The position numbers were made by a program, and so were the translations under genes. 64,000 bases of DNA. It comes from Siphonodentalium dalli (lineage: Eukaryota; Mollusca; Scaphopoda; Gadilida; Siphonodentaliidae). Position 1 is the first letter of the stretch. The number at the start of each line of letters is the position of its first letter. Location of the stretch: positions 54,015,762 through 54,079,761 of the forward strand of contig CP136061.1 of assembly GCA_032622095.1 (NCBI GenBank). Reading direction: 5' to 3'. Positions 12,334 through 22,383 of this stretch are shown here, in pieces. Below the pieces are notes generated by a model. The model saw only the letters and a program-made list of their open reading frames with translations, made no database searches and had not been told where the DNA came from.

Positions 12334-12516
12334 TTATCCTGGGTTGATCATAATCCCAGCTGGCATGAGTGACGAGTGAACATTAACTTGACCCATCAAA
12401 TTCAGCTTCTGAACATCATTACTGAGCAATGAAATCAACCATTTGTAAACAACTGCTCCCAAGCCAAAAATCAAAAGAACAGTCAAGAAATGTGTTATAT
12501 TTTTATTGTTCATCAT
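12334..12516 (-). CDS. Small hydrophobic ORF, one membrane segment
   Basis: A 60-residue frame opening ATGATGAAC. Residues ~8-30 form one strongly hydrophobic stretch (FLTVLLIFGLGAVVYKWLI), which would be a single membrane anchor; the tail is short and polar and ends MINPG. I do not recognise a family. A minus-strand AATAAA lies ~440 bp downstream. The upstream side runs within 35 bp into a transposon (12549-13103). AT-rich DNA readily gives hydrophobic frames, so this may be chance. Confidence 0.25.
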   Translation of the reverse strand: MMNNKNITHFLTVLLIFGLGAVVYKWLISLLSNDVQKLNLMGQVNVHSSLMPAGIMINPG

Positions 12517-12548
12517 TCTTCAGTTTTCAGTACACATACATATTTTTT

Positions 12549-13103
12549 TTAGATAGATTGATTATCTCTTTATATAACAATTTTTAAATAGTTTCATGGG
12601 TATAAAATAATAAATATGAATTGAAGACCCATGTCCGGAAAAGCTTCTATCAATTAATATTGATTTTATTTCGAATATTTTTTTTATAAAATGAGATGAT
12701 TAAGTGGGACACTTTATTGTTCTATTTTAGAACAGACCACTCAGGCGATGCCATATAGCGACCTAGAGCATTAGGGTGTTCCCATAGCTATGGCCCGAAC
12801 ATCAAATGCCCCAGATTTTGTATTGTTTTATTTCGTTATACAGTTATACGCGATAATGAGTTTAATTAACGTTTATTTGTGACAAAATTACAAAATAAAA
12901 TGTCTGGTCTCTGTTAATAGTAATTACTATTGTTCGTTAGCTAAACAACCACACGTGTTTAGACCAGAAACTATTCGAAATATAGTCCATATTAATCGAT
13001 TCGATAGAAGAATTTCCGGACAGGGGTCTTCGATTCATATCTAATATCTTTTAACTTGGGTATCTATATAACACATGTTTACAAAGAGATAGACCATCTT
13101 TAA
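12549..13103. mobile_element. Family C TTAA-type MITE, copy 1
   Basis: About 555 bp with inverted ends: left GATTATCTCTTTATATAACA, right ACAAAGAGATAGACCATC then TTTAA. Inside, a TGTCCGGAAAAGCTTCTATC block recurs in inverted form as GATAGAAGAATTTCCGGACA, so the whole element folds back. Homologous along its length to 39042-39569. No coding capacity. Confidence 0.85.
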
Positions 13104-13351
13104 TTGACTCTTACATATGTTATATAATACTTATGTGAATCTATTTTCAATCGTTTGTATGAATATGTGACCCATATTTCTGCCCCATAAAGAAGTATTG
13201 GTTTCATTGTGTGATCTAATTTATGCAATAATGATTTTGTACCAGGCTGTTGATCCAGGAAACATTTACGAATTTTAAAAAAGGCTTTAAGTGCTCTATT
13301 GTGAAGTACTTGTGTTGCGCATTGAAATTTACCAGAGGCTGAGAATTCCAA
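13100..13351 (-). pseudogene. LINE reverse-transcriptase tail fragment
   Basis: The minus strand encodes 83 residues reading FSASGKFQCATQVLHNRALK, then KIRKCFL, then LDHTMKPILLYGAEIW. The last phrase is the typical 'KPxLLYGxExW' block just after the palm domain of jockey/RTE-like LINE reverse transcriptases, and the helix before it also fits. There is no YxDD catalytic block, endonuclease or start, so this is a truncated dead copy. It abuts the family C element on one side and a family C internal fragment on the other. Confidence 0.75.
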
Positions 13352-13440
13352 CCCATTTCTGGTCTGTTAACAGCACTATTGTTCGTTAGCTAAACAACCA
13401 CACGTTTTAGACCAGAAAATATTCGAAATATAATCAACTA
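13352..13440. mobile_element. Family C internal fragment
   Basis: From about 13365 the sequence matches the interior of family C (TTCGTTAGCTAAACAACCAC ... GACCAGAAAATATTCGAAAT), also present at 12935-12985 and 39405-39455. It ends where an unrelated repeat begins, so it is a truncated copy. Confidence 0.7.
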
Positions 13441-13800
13441 GCAGGTGACCCGACTTCGTCCGGGCTTTGACCTTGAATTGACCATTTTAAAGGTCAAGGT
13501 CAGGTCGGGGTAACGATTTGACCAGTCCAAAACACTCCCCCGACAAAAGTATCCCTAGGTATCAAATTTCGTCGAAATCCGTTAATTTTTTAATTTAATT
13601 TTAGTTAATTCTGCCTTTTTAATGAAGAGAAATGATGGTACCCGTCCCGTGATTGTACCCGTCCCTAAAAGAGGTACGTTTGTGGGTACCCGTTTCAAGG
13701 TGAAGATCACCTCGGGCGGAAAAACTTACCCGATGAAAATCTCCCCCGTTCCTTGGAACCCCTAAGTACGAAGACAGACATAAGAATCACACAACACGCT
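13441..13800 (+). repeat. Dispersed repeat resembling a LINE/SINE 3' tail
   Basis: Contains GCAGGTGACCCGACTTCGTC, an AGGTCAAGGTCAGGTC block and TATCAAATTTCGTCGAAATC, and ends in a GAAGACAGACATAAG-like tail. Motifs of the type 'caaatttcgtcgaaatccgtt' followed by cagacagac are widespread as 3' tails of retroposons in invertebrates. No second copy lies in this window, so the call rests on recognition only. Confidence 0.35.
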
Positions 13801-14289
13801 GATGTCTTGATACAGACACACTCACGTCTGGCCCCAGAACAAAAATTGACCCCACCCCCAATAATACTTAATCCTATAGAAAGGTATCCAACTTGGCCCG
13901 GCCTAATTTTTTATTATTTTTACAATGTCCACAATCAGGTTAAAATACACCAAAATAATTTTTGTAACATAAATGCCTCATATATAGTTAGAAAGATATG
14001 TTATTACTCTTCAATTTGATGCATCTCCTGTAAAAATCGGTTAAGAAAAATTCTGGTTATGAGCACAGGTCTGACGCAAACCGACTGTAAAATTTCACTC
14101 GTTCGACATGATGTCCGCTAAACTCGATCAAAAAGTGCGATTTTTACACCGACTTGGGCTTCAAAAACACAATCGATGGTTAGTAGAATATATATATTAT
14201 ACATCATTAGCAGCGGAATTGTTTACTGACCCACCCAAACCAATCACGCTACATCACGGCATCGTATCTCTCGTATTTATTGAAAAATT
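13801..14289. other. Spacer, no gene seen
   Basis: AT-rich; the short open frames look like chance. Confidence 0.5.
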
Positions 14290-14618
14290 CATTTTCATAA
14301 ACCCGGAAGGAAAGTGAATTTTTCCAAAGGCATCCATTTGTCGGGGGTCGGCTATGTGTACTCTCTATAGTTCATACCCAACACAATATATAACGAAGAA
14401 GTATTGTATACTACTGTATATACGCTCTAAATATTTATGGAGTTATATTTCTGTCCATATGTATGTTTTCAAATCGGCATTCGTGTTAATTCAGTCTTTG
14501 TGTATTTATTTAACTATATATTGTGTTGCATAATAACTATAAATAGTACTCATAGCCGACCCCGACAAATGGATGCCTTTGGAAAAATTCACTTTCCTTC
14601 CGGGTTTATGAAAATGAA
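14290..14618. repeat. 67-bp inverted repeat with ~195-bp spacer
   Basis: The arm at 14290-14356 (TTTATGAAAATGA-type end, CCGGAAGGAAAGTGAATTTT, GGTCGGCTATG) returns almost perfectly in reverse complement at 14551-14618. Looks like a fold-back MITE. Its right arm runs straight into a family A element. Confidence 0.85.
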
Positions 14619-14619
14619 C

Positions 14620-15043
14620 AACAATCCGATCTGAGGGTCCTATATTACTATTTCTTTGGCTTTGGGGGTAAAAAATATTTGATTCGAGTCGAGAAACCCA
14701 TCAAACAAAGCTCAGAGTTATTAGATATTGATTTTTGAAATTTGTTATTAACTCGAGATGAGTACTAATAACTGCCGTAATCTGCTCTGGATGTGTACTC
14801 CAAATCTATTCATACAGACAAGGATGGATAACTCTAAAATCAAGTGGTAATTTTAACGCAATTTTGACTGAGTTCTGGGCCAGATAGTATTCCCGATAAT
14901 GAAAAATAATAGATTTCTAAAATCGATATCTAACAAATCTGAGCTTTGATGTGTGACTTCCTCGACTCGAATCAAATATTTTTGACCCCCGAAGCCATTG
15001 AAATAGTAATTGAGAGGAGTTTTATCGGATTGAGTACCTTTAA
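14620..15043. mobile_element. Family A MITE, copy 2 (fold-back subtype)
   Basis: Carries the family A right-end block twice in opposite orientation: GATTCGAGTCGAGAAACCC near 14680 and TTCCTCGACTCGAATC near 14958. It ends ATCGGATTGAGTACC followed by TTTAA. Same arrangement as 27670-28157. The left terminus is degraded. Confidence 0.8.
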
Positions 15044-16577
15044 CTTGTCATGGTATACACCTATCTGTTCATTCATTAAAACGAGTTGTTTCACAATATT
15101 AACGCTTTACGTGCAAGTGTATATATCTCACGCGAATGTGGCCACATTCTAATATTGTTCAAGATTCAAACTGTTTTAAAAATAACGAGCAGAAGATATA
15201 GGTAGACAAAAACAGGTTTGAAAAGCATGTCACTCCCCTATCATATGAATATTTAACGACCGTTTCTCAGGCGTTCAAGCGTGACAAAGCCAGCGGTAAT
15301 GCAAAATAGATTGTTTTCTGTGTTGTTGCTGTTATTATTGTTTTAACTGGTGTATATAGCACTGGATATATATTTTAAATATCAAATACATATAAATATA
15401 TCTTTATTGCCTCCACCTGGGGAGAGTATATTTTATACAACATTATTTACAAACACCGATAACATGAATGTCACAAGCGTGTGGTTGTACAAATTATACC
15501 AATATGTGATATTATATACGAAGAAAGAGAAGGAAAAACAAAATAAGAAAACAGAAAAACAAAATAAAACCAAACAAACAAAATCTCCATACGTGGGAGA
15601 TTATTTCATAAACTTCATTATTTACTGACACAGACACTCATGAATGTCACAAGCACATATATATCACCGATGTGATATTATATTCGAAGAAAGTAGGAAA
15701 ATGAAAGAAATGAAAGAAAATAATCTGCAGTTTCTTGATTACATTGAGTTATTGAGAAACATGGATAAATAACACATATATACATTATTTATACCTATAT
15801 GCATAACTAAGAGTATCACATCCGTATGCTCGTTGAGAGCTACATGCACAGTCCAATATCTCACACGCGTGGGGATTAGATCATGCCACGCATCTCTACA
15901 ATAGCTAACGCCCGTTGCCAATTGCATTATTTTTAGAGCCACTTTAAACTTTATGTTGCCACTTTTTTCCGACCAGTATTTTTTGGTGCCACTTTTGAAT
16001 TTGGTATTCCAAAAAAAACAAAAAAACAAGCAAATTATCTATTATATGTATATATGTATTTAATAATGTCTGAATGTCCGAAGAAATCAGTAACTTTTTT
16101 CATTTTAGAAGGGTGTTGCGTGTCTTAAATCTAACTTGCACTTACGATTCATATTTGCTGTATGTCACAGTTTGTGAAAGCTGAGTTACGAAGGAGATAT
16201 TTATGATAATTCATCACCTAACACCTACTATCAACTCACAACGTCCTAACGATGTAGCCTTCAGGTAGTCCTTTGTTTGACTAATGTTTGTCAAATTGGA
16301 GTCAATAGCCGTACTTATTGTTATTATCGAGTAGAAATTCTAAACCATTTCACCCCCGCGATAAAATAAGTCGATCTGACATAAGCCGCGAATCTATTAT
16401 AGACCCGGATATCGATGTGTGTTTTGTTTCCGACCGATTGGCCGCAAGCTTAATTATATGCCTGATGGGTACCAATTGCCAAAAAGTTAGGTGCCACTTT
16501 TTGTAGCCAATCGGGATTTGTTTGGAGCCATTTCATTTTTTTTATAGCAATTTGCTAAATTGGCAATAGGCTGCGCG
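15044..16577. other. Intergenic, includes a diverged ~180-bp duplication
   Basis: About 15440-15545 and 15613-15715 share ATGAATGTCACAAGC and TGTGATATTATAT(A/T)CGAAGAAAG in the same order, so they are an old tandem duplication. Repeated TGCCAC(T)n phrases occur near 15960 and 16490. No gene supported. Confidence 0.5.
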
Positions 16578-16938
16578 AACCCTGCCGTAGAGATCATATT
16601 CCGCCAGTACAAAACCTTGCAACTTTTTAAAGTTTTGACAGGGAACTTTATGATTTAGGTGACTTGTTGGCGATTGTGCTTTGCGTTGCTTACAATTATG
16701 GAATTTCTCCTGGGGAATTAATTCAATGTTTATTGCAATATCGGCTCAGAAAAGTCACAGAAAGGCATGCAATTTCGAGTTGGGACCTTCATCTTCAGTG
16801 AAGTACCTTATTAAAGACTAGATAATAACTCAGAAATATATTCCCCGCATTATTTTTTCGACTTTATAAGGTTCCCTGTCAAAACTTTAAAAAGTTCCAA
16901 GGTTTTGTACCGGTGGAATATGATCTCTACGGGTGTTA
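16578..16938. repeat. Inverted repeat around coding-like debris
   Basis: About 75 bp at 16583-16655 (GTAGAGATCATATTCCGCC through TTGACAGGGAAC) returns reverse-complemented at 16863-16937. Between the arms the + strand has a short open run reading DLGDLLAIVLCVAYNYG before a stop; part of it resembles the minus-strand frame at 17023-17310 (YDLLAIVLGSYD). This suggests rearranged pieces of one transposon gene. Confidence 0.6.
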
Positions 16939-17022
16939 GCCCGAGTAGAGTTTCATGGCACGATCTAGCGTGCAGATGTGAGGCAGAGTTCACTATTATT
17001 GCCAACACAAATCTTGTGAATG

Positions 17023-17310
17023 TTAGATATGGTATTTGTTTGTAATTAGTCTGCACGATGATATTACATCAATTATCAAATTGTGGCATCTCTGGATGGG
17101 TAAAGTTAACTGTGGGTCATATGACCCGAGTACTATAGCAAGAAGGTCGTATCTTGATAGACCGCCCAAGTAGAGGAACACGTCAACATCGTGATGGTTT
17201 AATAATGTCTCCCATGGACTGTTCCTCAACTGTAAAATTGAAAGCCTATACTTCGCTTGAACAAACATAACATATGACATGCGAAAAATACAAAACATTA
17301 TATATATCAA
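17023..17310 (-). pseudogene. Possible DDE transposase N-terminal fragment
   Basis: The minus strand encodes ~95 residues containing RLSILQLRNSPWETLL followed by DVFLYLGGLSRYDLLAIVLG. The pattern 'SPW..L.....D..F....G....F..L' resembles the region before the catalytic domain in Harbinger-like/DDE-4 transposases. No DDE residues are present. The preceding minus-strand frame (16850-17056) and the + strand debris at 16.6-16.8 kb may belong to the same dead element. Family assignment is tentative. Confidence 0.3.
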
Positions 17311-18112
17311 CGATCGAAATGAATCTGGATAAACTGGTATGCAAACCGGTTGGGATGGTGACAGGGGTGGTAAACCTTAGCGCAGAATGATAATAGTCTC
17401 TTCGACCTTGACCAAGCGAAGCGGACAGACGATTGAACATGGCTAACCCTGGATGAGTGAACTGCTAGCTGACGTTCGTTGTCCTTGACCAATCAATCCG
17501 AAGGCCAGCTGACCTACATATCAGTAACACAAAAGAGACCCTTAACCTGTCAAATCTTATTAACAGTTGAACTTCAATAAATACATTGATATTTGAAGAA
17601 AGGCTTATTGATCGCAATTGTAGTCAGTGTACTTTGTGGCACGTGTCAGAACGGGACCAAAATAGTCAAAAACTCGTTGAATTCACTCTCGTCAGTGTCC
17701 GCCGCCTTTCATTTCTGAAGTGACATTTGACACCATTGTTGATTTTTAAAGTGACATAGCCACTCTTTCAGTTTGACCAATCATACCTATCGATTTTACT
17801 CACAAATTGTCGACGTAAATTCTTTCTGAGTAGTGAGCCACTATTTAAGGACAAGAACTATGTGTTTACGTGCTACTGTACGAATAGCAAACGTTCCAAG
17901 AGTCTATCCCCATCTCCATACATGGGTGCGCATACAGTCGCCGCAACTATTAAAGGCACCGATGGCCTTTGTTGTAAGTTATAATTTAGAAAATAGTTAC
18001 CAGATTATGAAAATGTCCTCAAGAATATACAAATATAGTACAGTATAATGATACTATAAATTATATATATTATCCACTAAATACACTTGTGTGGACCGAG
18101 CGTGTGTTTATA
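17311..18112. other. Intergenic, no gene seen
   Basis: Several overlapping short frames with no domain and no splice context. Confidence 0.5.
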
Positions 18113-18114
18113 TA

Positions 18115-18323
18115 CAGCACATAAAGAGTGCGATAAGAAAAACACTTAACACCGTGGTGATTTTTATGGGAGTTTGATTCACGGTGACCCATTCAACACC
18201 GAAATATTGAGTGGCGAGTATCAGCGAGCGCTATAACAACATGGTACAGATTTAACCGAAGTTCGCTCAGTGGGATCTCCCCGGTGTTGAGTGTTTTGCT
18301 TATCGCACACTCTTTACATGCTG
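18115..18323. mobile_element. TA-flanked MITE, 209 bp
   Basis: Left end CAGCACATAAAGAGTGCGAT and right end ATCGCACACTCTTTACATGC then TG are inverted repeats of ~40 bp. The element is flanked by TA on both sides (18113-18114 and 18324-18325), as expected for Tc1/mariner-type insertion. Non-coding. Confidence 0.85.
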
Positions 18324-19658
18324 TACTGTAACATTAACATGGTTTTTGTTTACTATATAACTGCGTATTATCTTGACAATATATAGCGTGCATTCATGCA
18401 ATATTTATGATCGTTACAAGAACAAAATATGTCTATATATTAATATTCGTTCTGTTTATGGTGGGTTTAACGGATGTGACTATTTTATCAGCAATACCCA
18501 CGACGAAGGCCATCCGTATATTTAATGTGTGTGGTAGCTGACCGTCGCTGTGCTATTTATTGGTCATTTAATTCGTTTCGCCAATCAACCCGTTCTCCTG
18601 ATAGCCACGGGTGATTGGCTGTTTATGTGACAGTCCAATCGATCAGACAATCAGCTAGTGTAATCCGAACAGGGACGCGTGAGGATACCGACCGACCTTA
18701 CAAAATTAAAGGCAAATGTGTACAGTTTAAAGTCACATGGATGTTTGCGCACCAAAGTACACATAATAATCTTCGCTTTTATTTTGCCGCTATCGAAATA
18801 GGTCGGTAAATGCATGAACTACCTTTCTGCGAGCATTATATATCCCAGCAAGACATATTGAAGTTATACAAAATACAACATCGAACACAAAAATCGGACC
18901 CCGAGCAAACACTGTTTCATTTTTATTCATCGAAATAATTATGGAATCGGAAACGGAATAATGCGCGACTGCATTTCCGGAAAAGATATTGCGTTATAGC
19001 TCACTGCGACATGAAAATATTTTAAAACTTTTTTTTTACTGCTTTTATCTTCAGTTTAATAATCAGAATTATGTAGCACCATTAACGTATCAAAGCGACG
19101 ACAGTTCTAAATGTTCTTCCCATATTCTACAGGTGCAAATTTTACGCGAAAATTAGAACCGGCACTAACAAAACGGTATCAAATTTACCAAAAATTATAA
19201 CAAACAAAACTCGTATATTTCAGATACTTCTTACCAAATTATATATACATAATTTGTGGTTCGAACGAGCCATGTCCGTTTAAGGACAATTTCGTTATAC
19301 TTATTTTCCCCCTGAAATTCGGAGTCCGTCCGTCCGCACGCACGGACGATGGACACCAACCCACGGCAATAGCTCAAACTTTAAGTAAAGTTAAGCTAAA
19401 AAAAAAACTGTTACAGTGATTTGATTTGTCAACAAACAGCGCTAACTGTCCATTAATTTCAAATATTTTAATCTGAATATGGTTTTCAGAATATTTTTCA
19501 ATGTTTCGCCGTTTCCAATGTGTATACCGTCAAGTTTTGATTAAACTTGCATAGTTTCTTATTAAGCAAATTGGAGATTTATTGGTAATTCAACTGTAAC
19601 ATTGATGTTTTTGTAACAATGTTTTTTATATATGCGAAATCTCATTATTGGATAGTTA
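18324..19658. other. Intergenic, with a shared repeat fragment
   Basis: About 18722-18838 resembles 38400-38510: a TTTAAAG start, then ATG(g/t)...TTTGCGC and a (T/C)GAAAT block in the same order, so it is a dispersed repeat. A (GTCC)n/CGCACG palindrome lies at 19325-19350. No gene seen. Confidence 0.5.
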
Positions 19659-20388
19659 TTAAAGACATATTATGGACTTGTTCGGGTGCGTGAAATTAAT
19701 AAGTTAGTACTCAGGCGTTATGCCAACCTGGGGAATGTATAGTATTATACTAATATCATCGAATATATCCAGGAATTCGACCGAACAACTCCACAGAAAT
19801 CGTCGTCTTAACTACGCTCATTTTTAAATATTTACATCTGGATTCGGGACGCAACAATCGGCGATAAACAAAGAAACTATATAATGCCGACATAACAGAT
19901 GCATTTGTCCAATTGGATTAAAGTGATGTGAAACACTCCGGTAGGGTGATCAAATATAAATGGAGAATAATCTTGTTCAAAGTAGTAATTTTTACAAATA
20001 TTATATCCAAATTGTCAACACACACCGTTATTCTTTGATATTAATCCAATGCAGTGACTCTCGATGGTGAAATCGTTTTCGATGTTTATCGCCAATAGAT
20101 GCGTCCCGAATCGATATGTAAATATTTACAATTGAGCGTAGTTCAGACGATGTTTTCTATGGAGTGGTACGGTCGATTTGCTTCAGATTTTCGGCGATGT
20201 TATAGTAGAATGCTACATGCATCCAGTTGGCATAGCGCCTGGATACTAACTGCCCAGTTTCACGCATGCACCCGAACAAGTACCGGTACATAATATGTCT
20301 TTAATAATCGTAAACACGACTACTTTGAGCAAGATTATTCTCCATTTCTATTTGATCACCCTGCCAGCGTGTTTCACATCAATTTATA
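19659..20388 (+). mobile_element. Family B TTAA-type MITE, copy 1, split by another copy
   Basis: Family B (~380 bp) runs from TTAA-AGACATATTATGGACTTG to GTGTTTCACATCACT-TTAA. This copy starts at 19659, is interrupted at 19921, resumes at 20305 (TAATCGTAAA...GAGCAAGATTATTCTCC) and ends near 20388. The two parts together match the uninterrupted copy at 35093-35465. Non-coding. Confidence 0.92.
19922..20300 (-). mobile_element. Family B MITE, copy 2, nested with TTAA duplication
   Basis: A 379-bp reversed copy (AGTGATGTGAAACACTCCGG ... CATAATATGTCT) inserted in copy 1. TTAA is present on both sides (19918-19921 and 20301-20304), whereas the uninterrupted homologue at 35093-35465 has a single GGATTAATATTCG at that place. 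This shows directly that the family targets TTAA and duplicates it. Confidence 0.95.
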
Positions 20389-20730
20389 AATGAAAATAAG
20401 AACAAAGTCGATCTATTGTAATGTGCTTGTTGATGACAGTTGTATTGCATACTTTTATATAAATAAAAAATATTATATTTCGCTTGAACCCACTTAGAAG
20501 GAATTGAGTGGATTTGATATGCCGGTATAGGCCTATATATACGCCAGCACCGTGCATACAGTAAACTAATCGTATGGTCACTGTATGCATGCACAGATTG
20601 AATTTCGGATGAAGTGCATTTTTATTTTTCTGTTCCAATATAATGGTATAGATCCATTATGTATCAATACTATAACCCATGTTCAGACTGAGCCGCTTCC
20701 CAACTCTCGATGAAAGGGCTTTCTTTTTTG

Positions 20731-20935
20731 TGATGTCCCAAAGCCGAAGTGGTTAGTATAGGTCGTGGATAAGGTCATCGCAGTCTGGGCCAGACGAGTT
20801 TGGTGTACCGGTATAGGTTCCAACCCCGACATTGGCGAAAATCGGTCCCACTTTCAAGCTCGATGTGAGTTGAGGGACGTGTCATTCCGATCGACACACA
20901 CAATCTAAATCGCTTTGGATAAAATACTCCACATG
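20731..20935 (+). mobile_element. tRNA-derived SINE, probable
   Basis: AAGCCGAAGTGGTTAGTAT at 20741 resembles an A box of Leu/Ser-type tRNA, and GGTTCCAACCCC at 20817 is close to the B-box consensus GGTTCRANNCC. The ~75-bp spacing would fit a tRNA with a long variable arm. The flanks do not pair into a good acceptor stem, so I read it as a tRNA-derived SINE head, not a working tRNA gene. Confidence 0.45.
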
Positions 20936-20961
20936 ATGGGTTTTACCCAATGTTGGATACT

Positions 20962-21090
20962 GTTTTTACTCAACGCAGGGTAACAATTTACCAAATATTA
21001 ATTTCACCCAAATGTTCGGGTAAAAAAATTCGCCCAACGCAGAAGGGAAATTAATATTGGGTAAATTGTTACCCTGCGTTGAGTAAAAAC
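20962..21090. repeat. Hairpin, 44-bp arms
   Basis: Arms 20962-21005 and 21047-21090 are reverse complements with one mismatch, separated by 41 bp. Probably a small fold-back element. Confidence 0.95.
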
Positions 21091-22383
21091 ATTAGGCATC
21101 AGTATATTTATATATATCTGGTGTAATTATAAATCAATCGTGTCTTGAATGAAATTTACCCGAATAATCCCCATTGTATTTCTACATGTAGATGAAATAA
21201 GAGAATAGGTATAAACATGGTTATATAGCGGATTACTTTTTAATAACCAAACTAATAAAATATTATATATAGGTTATTTTATGCTCACAGCGAATATCTA
21301 CTTATAGAAAAAACATAATAGGGACGTTTCGATTCTAAAAACGGCAAACTTCAAACTTTGGTTGCTATAGATATATTCTTAGCGCGAAAGCACATCGCAT
21401 GCTGCATGGTCGGGGTGATATATATGTCTTTCAATTTTATTTGAACTAACAATATTAGCGTTGTTAAAGCAACGAGGGCAGATTTTCAGCAAAAGGACTC
21501 CGAGATCAGATCTTGTTAGCACCGGCACGGCCTAACGTATAACATGCATGTTCTCACTGGTAGCGCACATATATATAGCATTCTATAAGGGATGACTGAC
21601 CATATTACGTTTTGGAGCGTACGACTGTAATACAGTATCACAAGTAGGCATTGCATGGGTTATCGTGCTTGCTAAACAGTTTGACATATGCACTCTGATC
21701 TAAACCAGTCTCAACACAACGGGAACGTCTGGGGATCAAGACATGAATCTGCTGACCCGGCCTTCGGTATATACAGCTAATAGTTTGCCCTTTTACAATC
21801 TAAACCTCGCCATTATGTTGCAAGAAACTTTAATATAAATATCAGAGGGGTGTGTCACTTCAACATGCATGCAGCTGCTCGTTATATCATATCTAGCACA
21901 AGTAGGTAATTTTAAAATATTTTTTTTACATAAATATAGGTAAAAAAGCAGTTATAAATCCATTCTCAAAAATACAAGATAAAATACACAACCTAATAAT
22001 TCTTAGCACATCTCTGAAAATCCACATGTAAACGACCACATCTGGAGACACGTGACACATTTATCTAGAAAAATATGGCAATTCAGATAAAAAAAATCAT
22101 GATAATATAAACTATATGTACAGTACTTTGAGCAAGATTATTATGTTCCCATTTGATAACAACAGCGTAAAAATGTGATTACTAACCACTTCTTAAATGG
22201 ACAGAAATTACACATTCATGAACACATACTAGTACATGTATCATATTTCATTACATTTCACTTATTAATATTGTAAAAGTATAGCAGCTTCCTAGCTTCA
22301 CTAAATATTATTAATTTAAGCCAGAAAAAAGAGGGCCTCTATTATTTGACAGGTGAGAGTTGTCATAGATATATTTGATGTAT
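21091..22383. other. Intergenic downstream of lipid kinase
   Basis: No gene seen. A remnant of the family B right end (CTTTGAGCAAGATTATT) lies at 22126-22142. The part nearest 22384 should be the kinase 3' UTR; no strong AATAAA is visible on the minus strand there. Confidence 0.55.
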
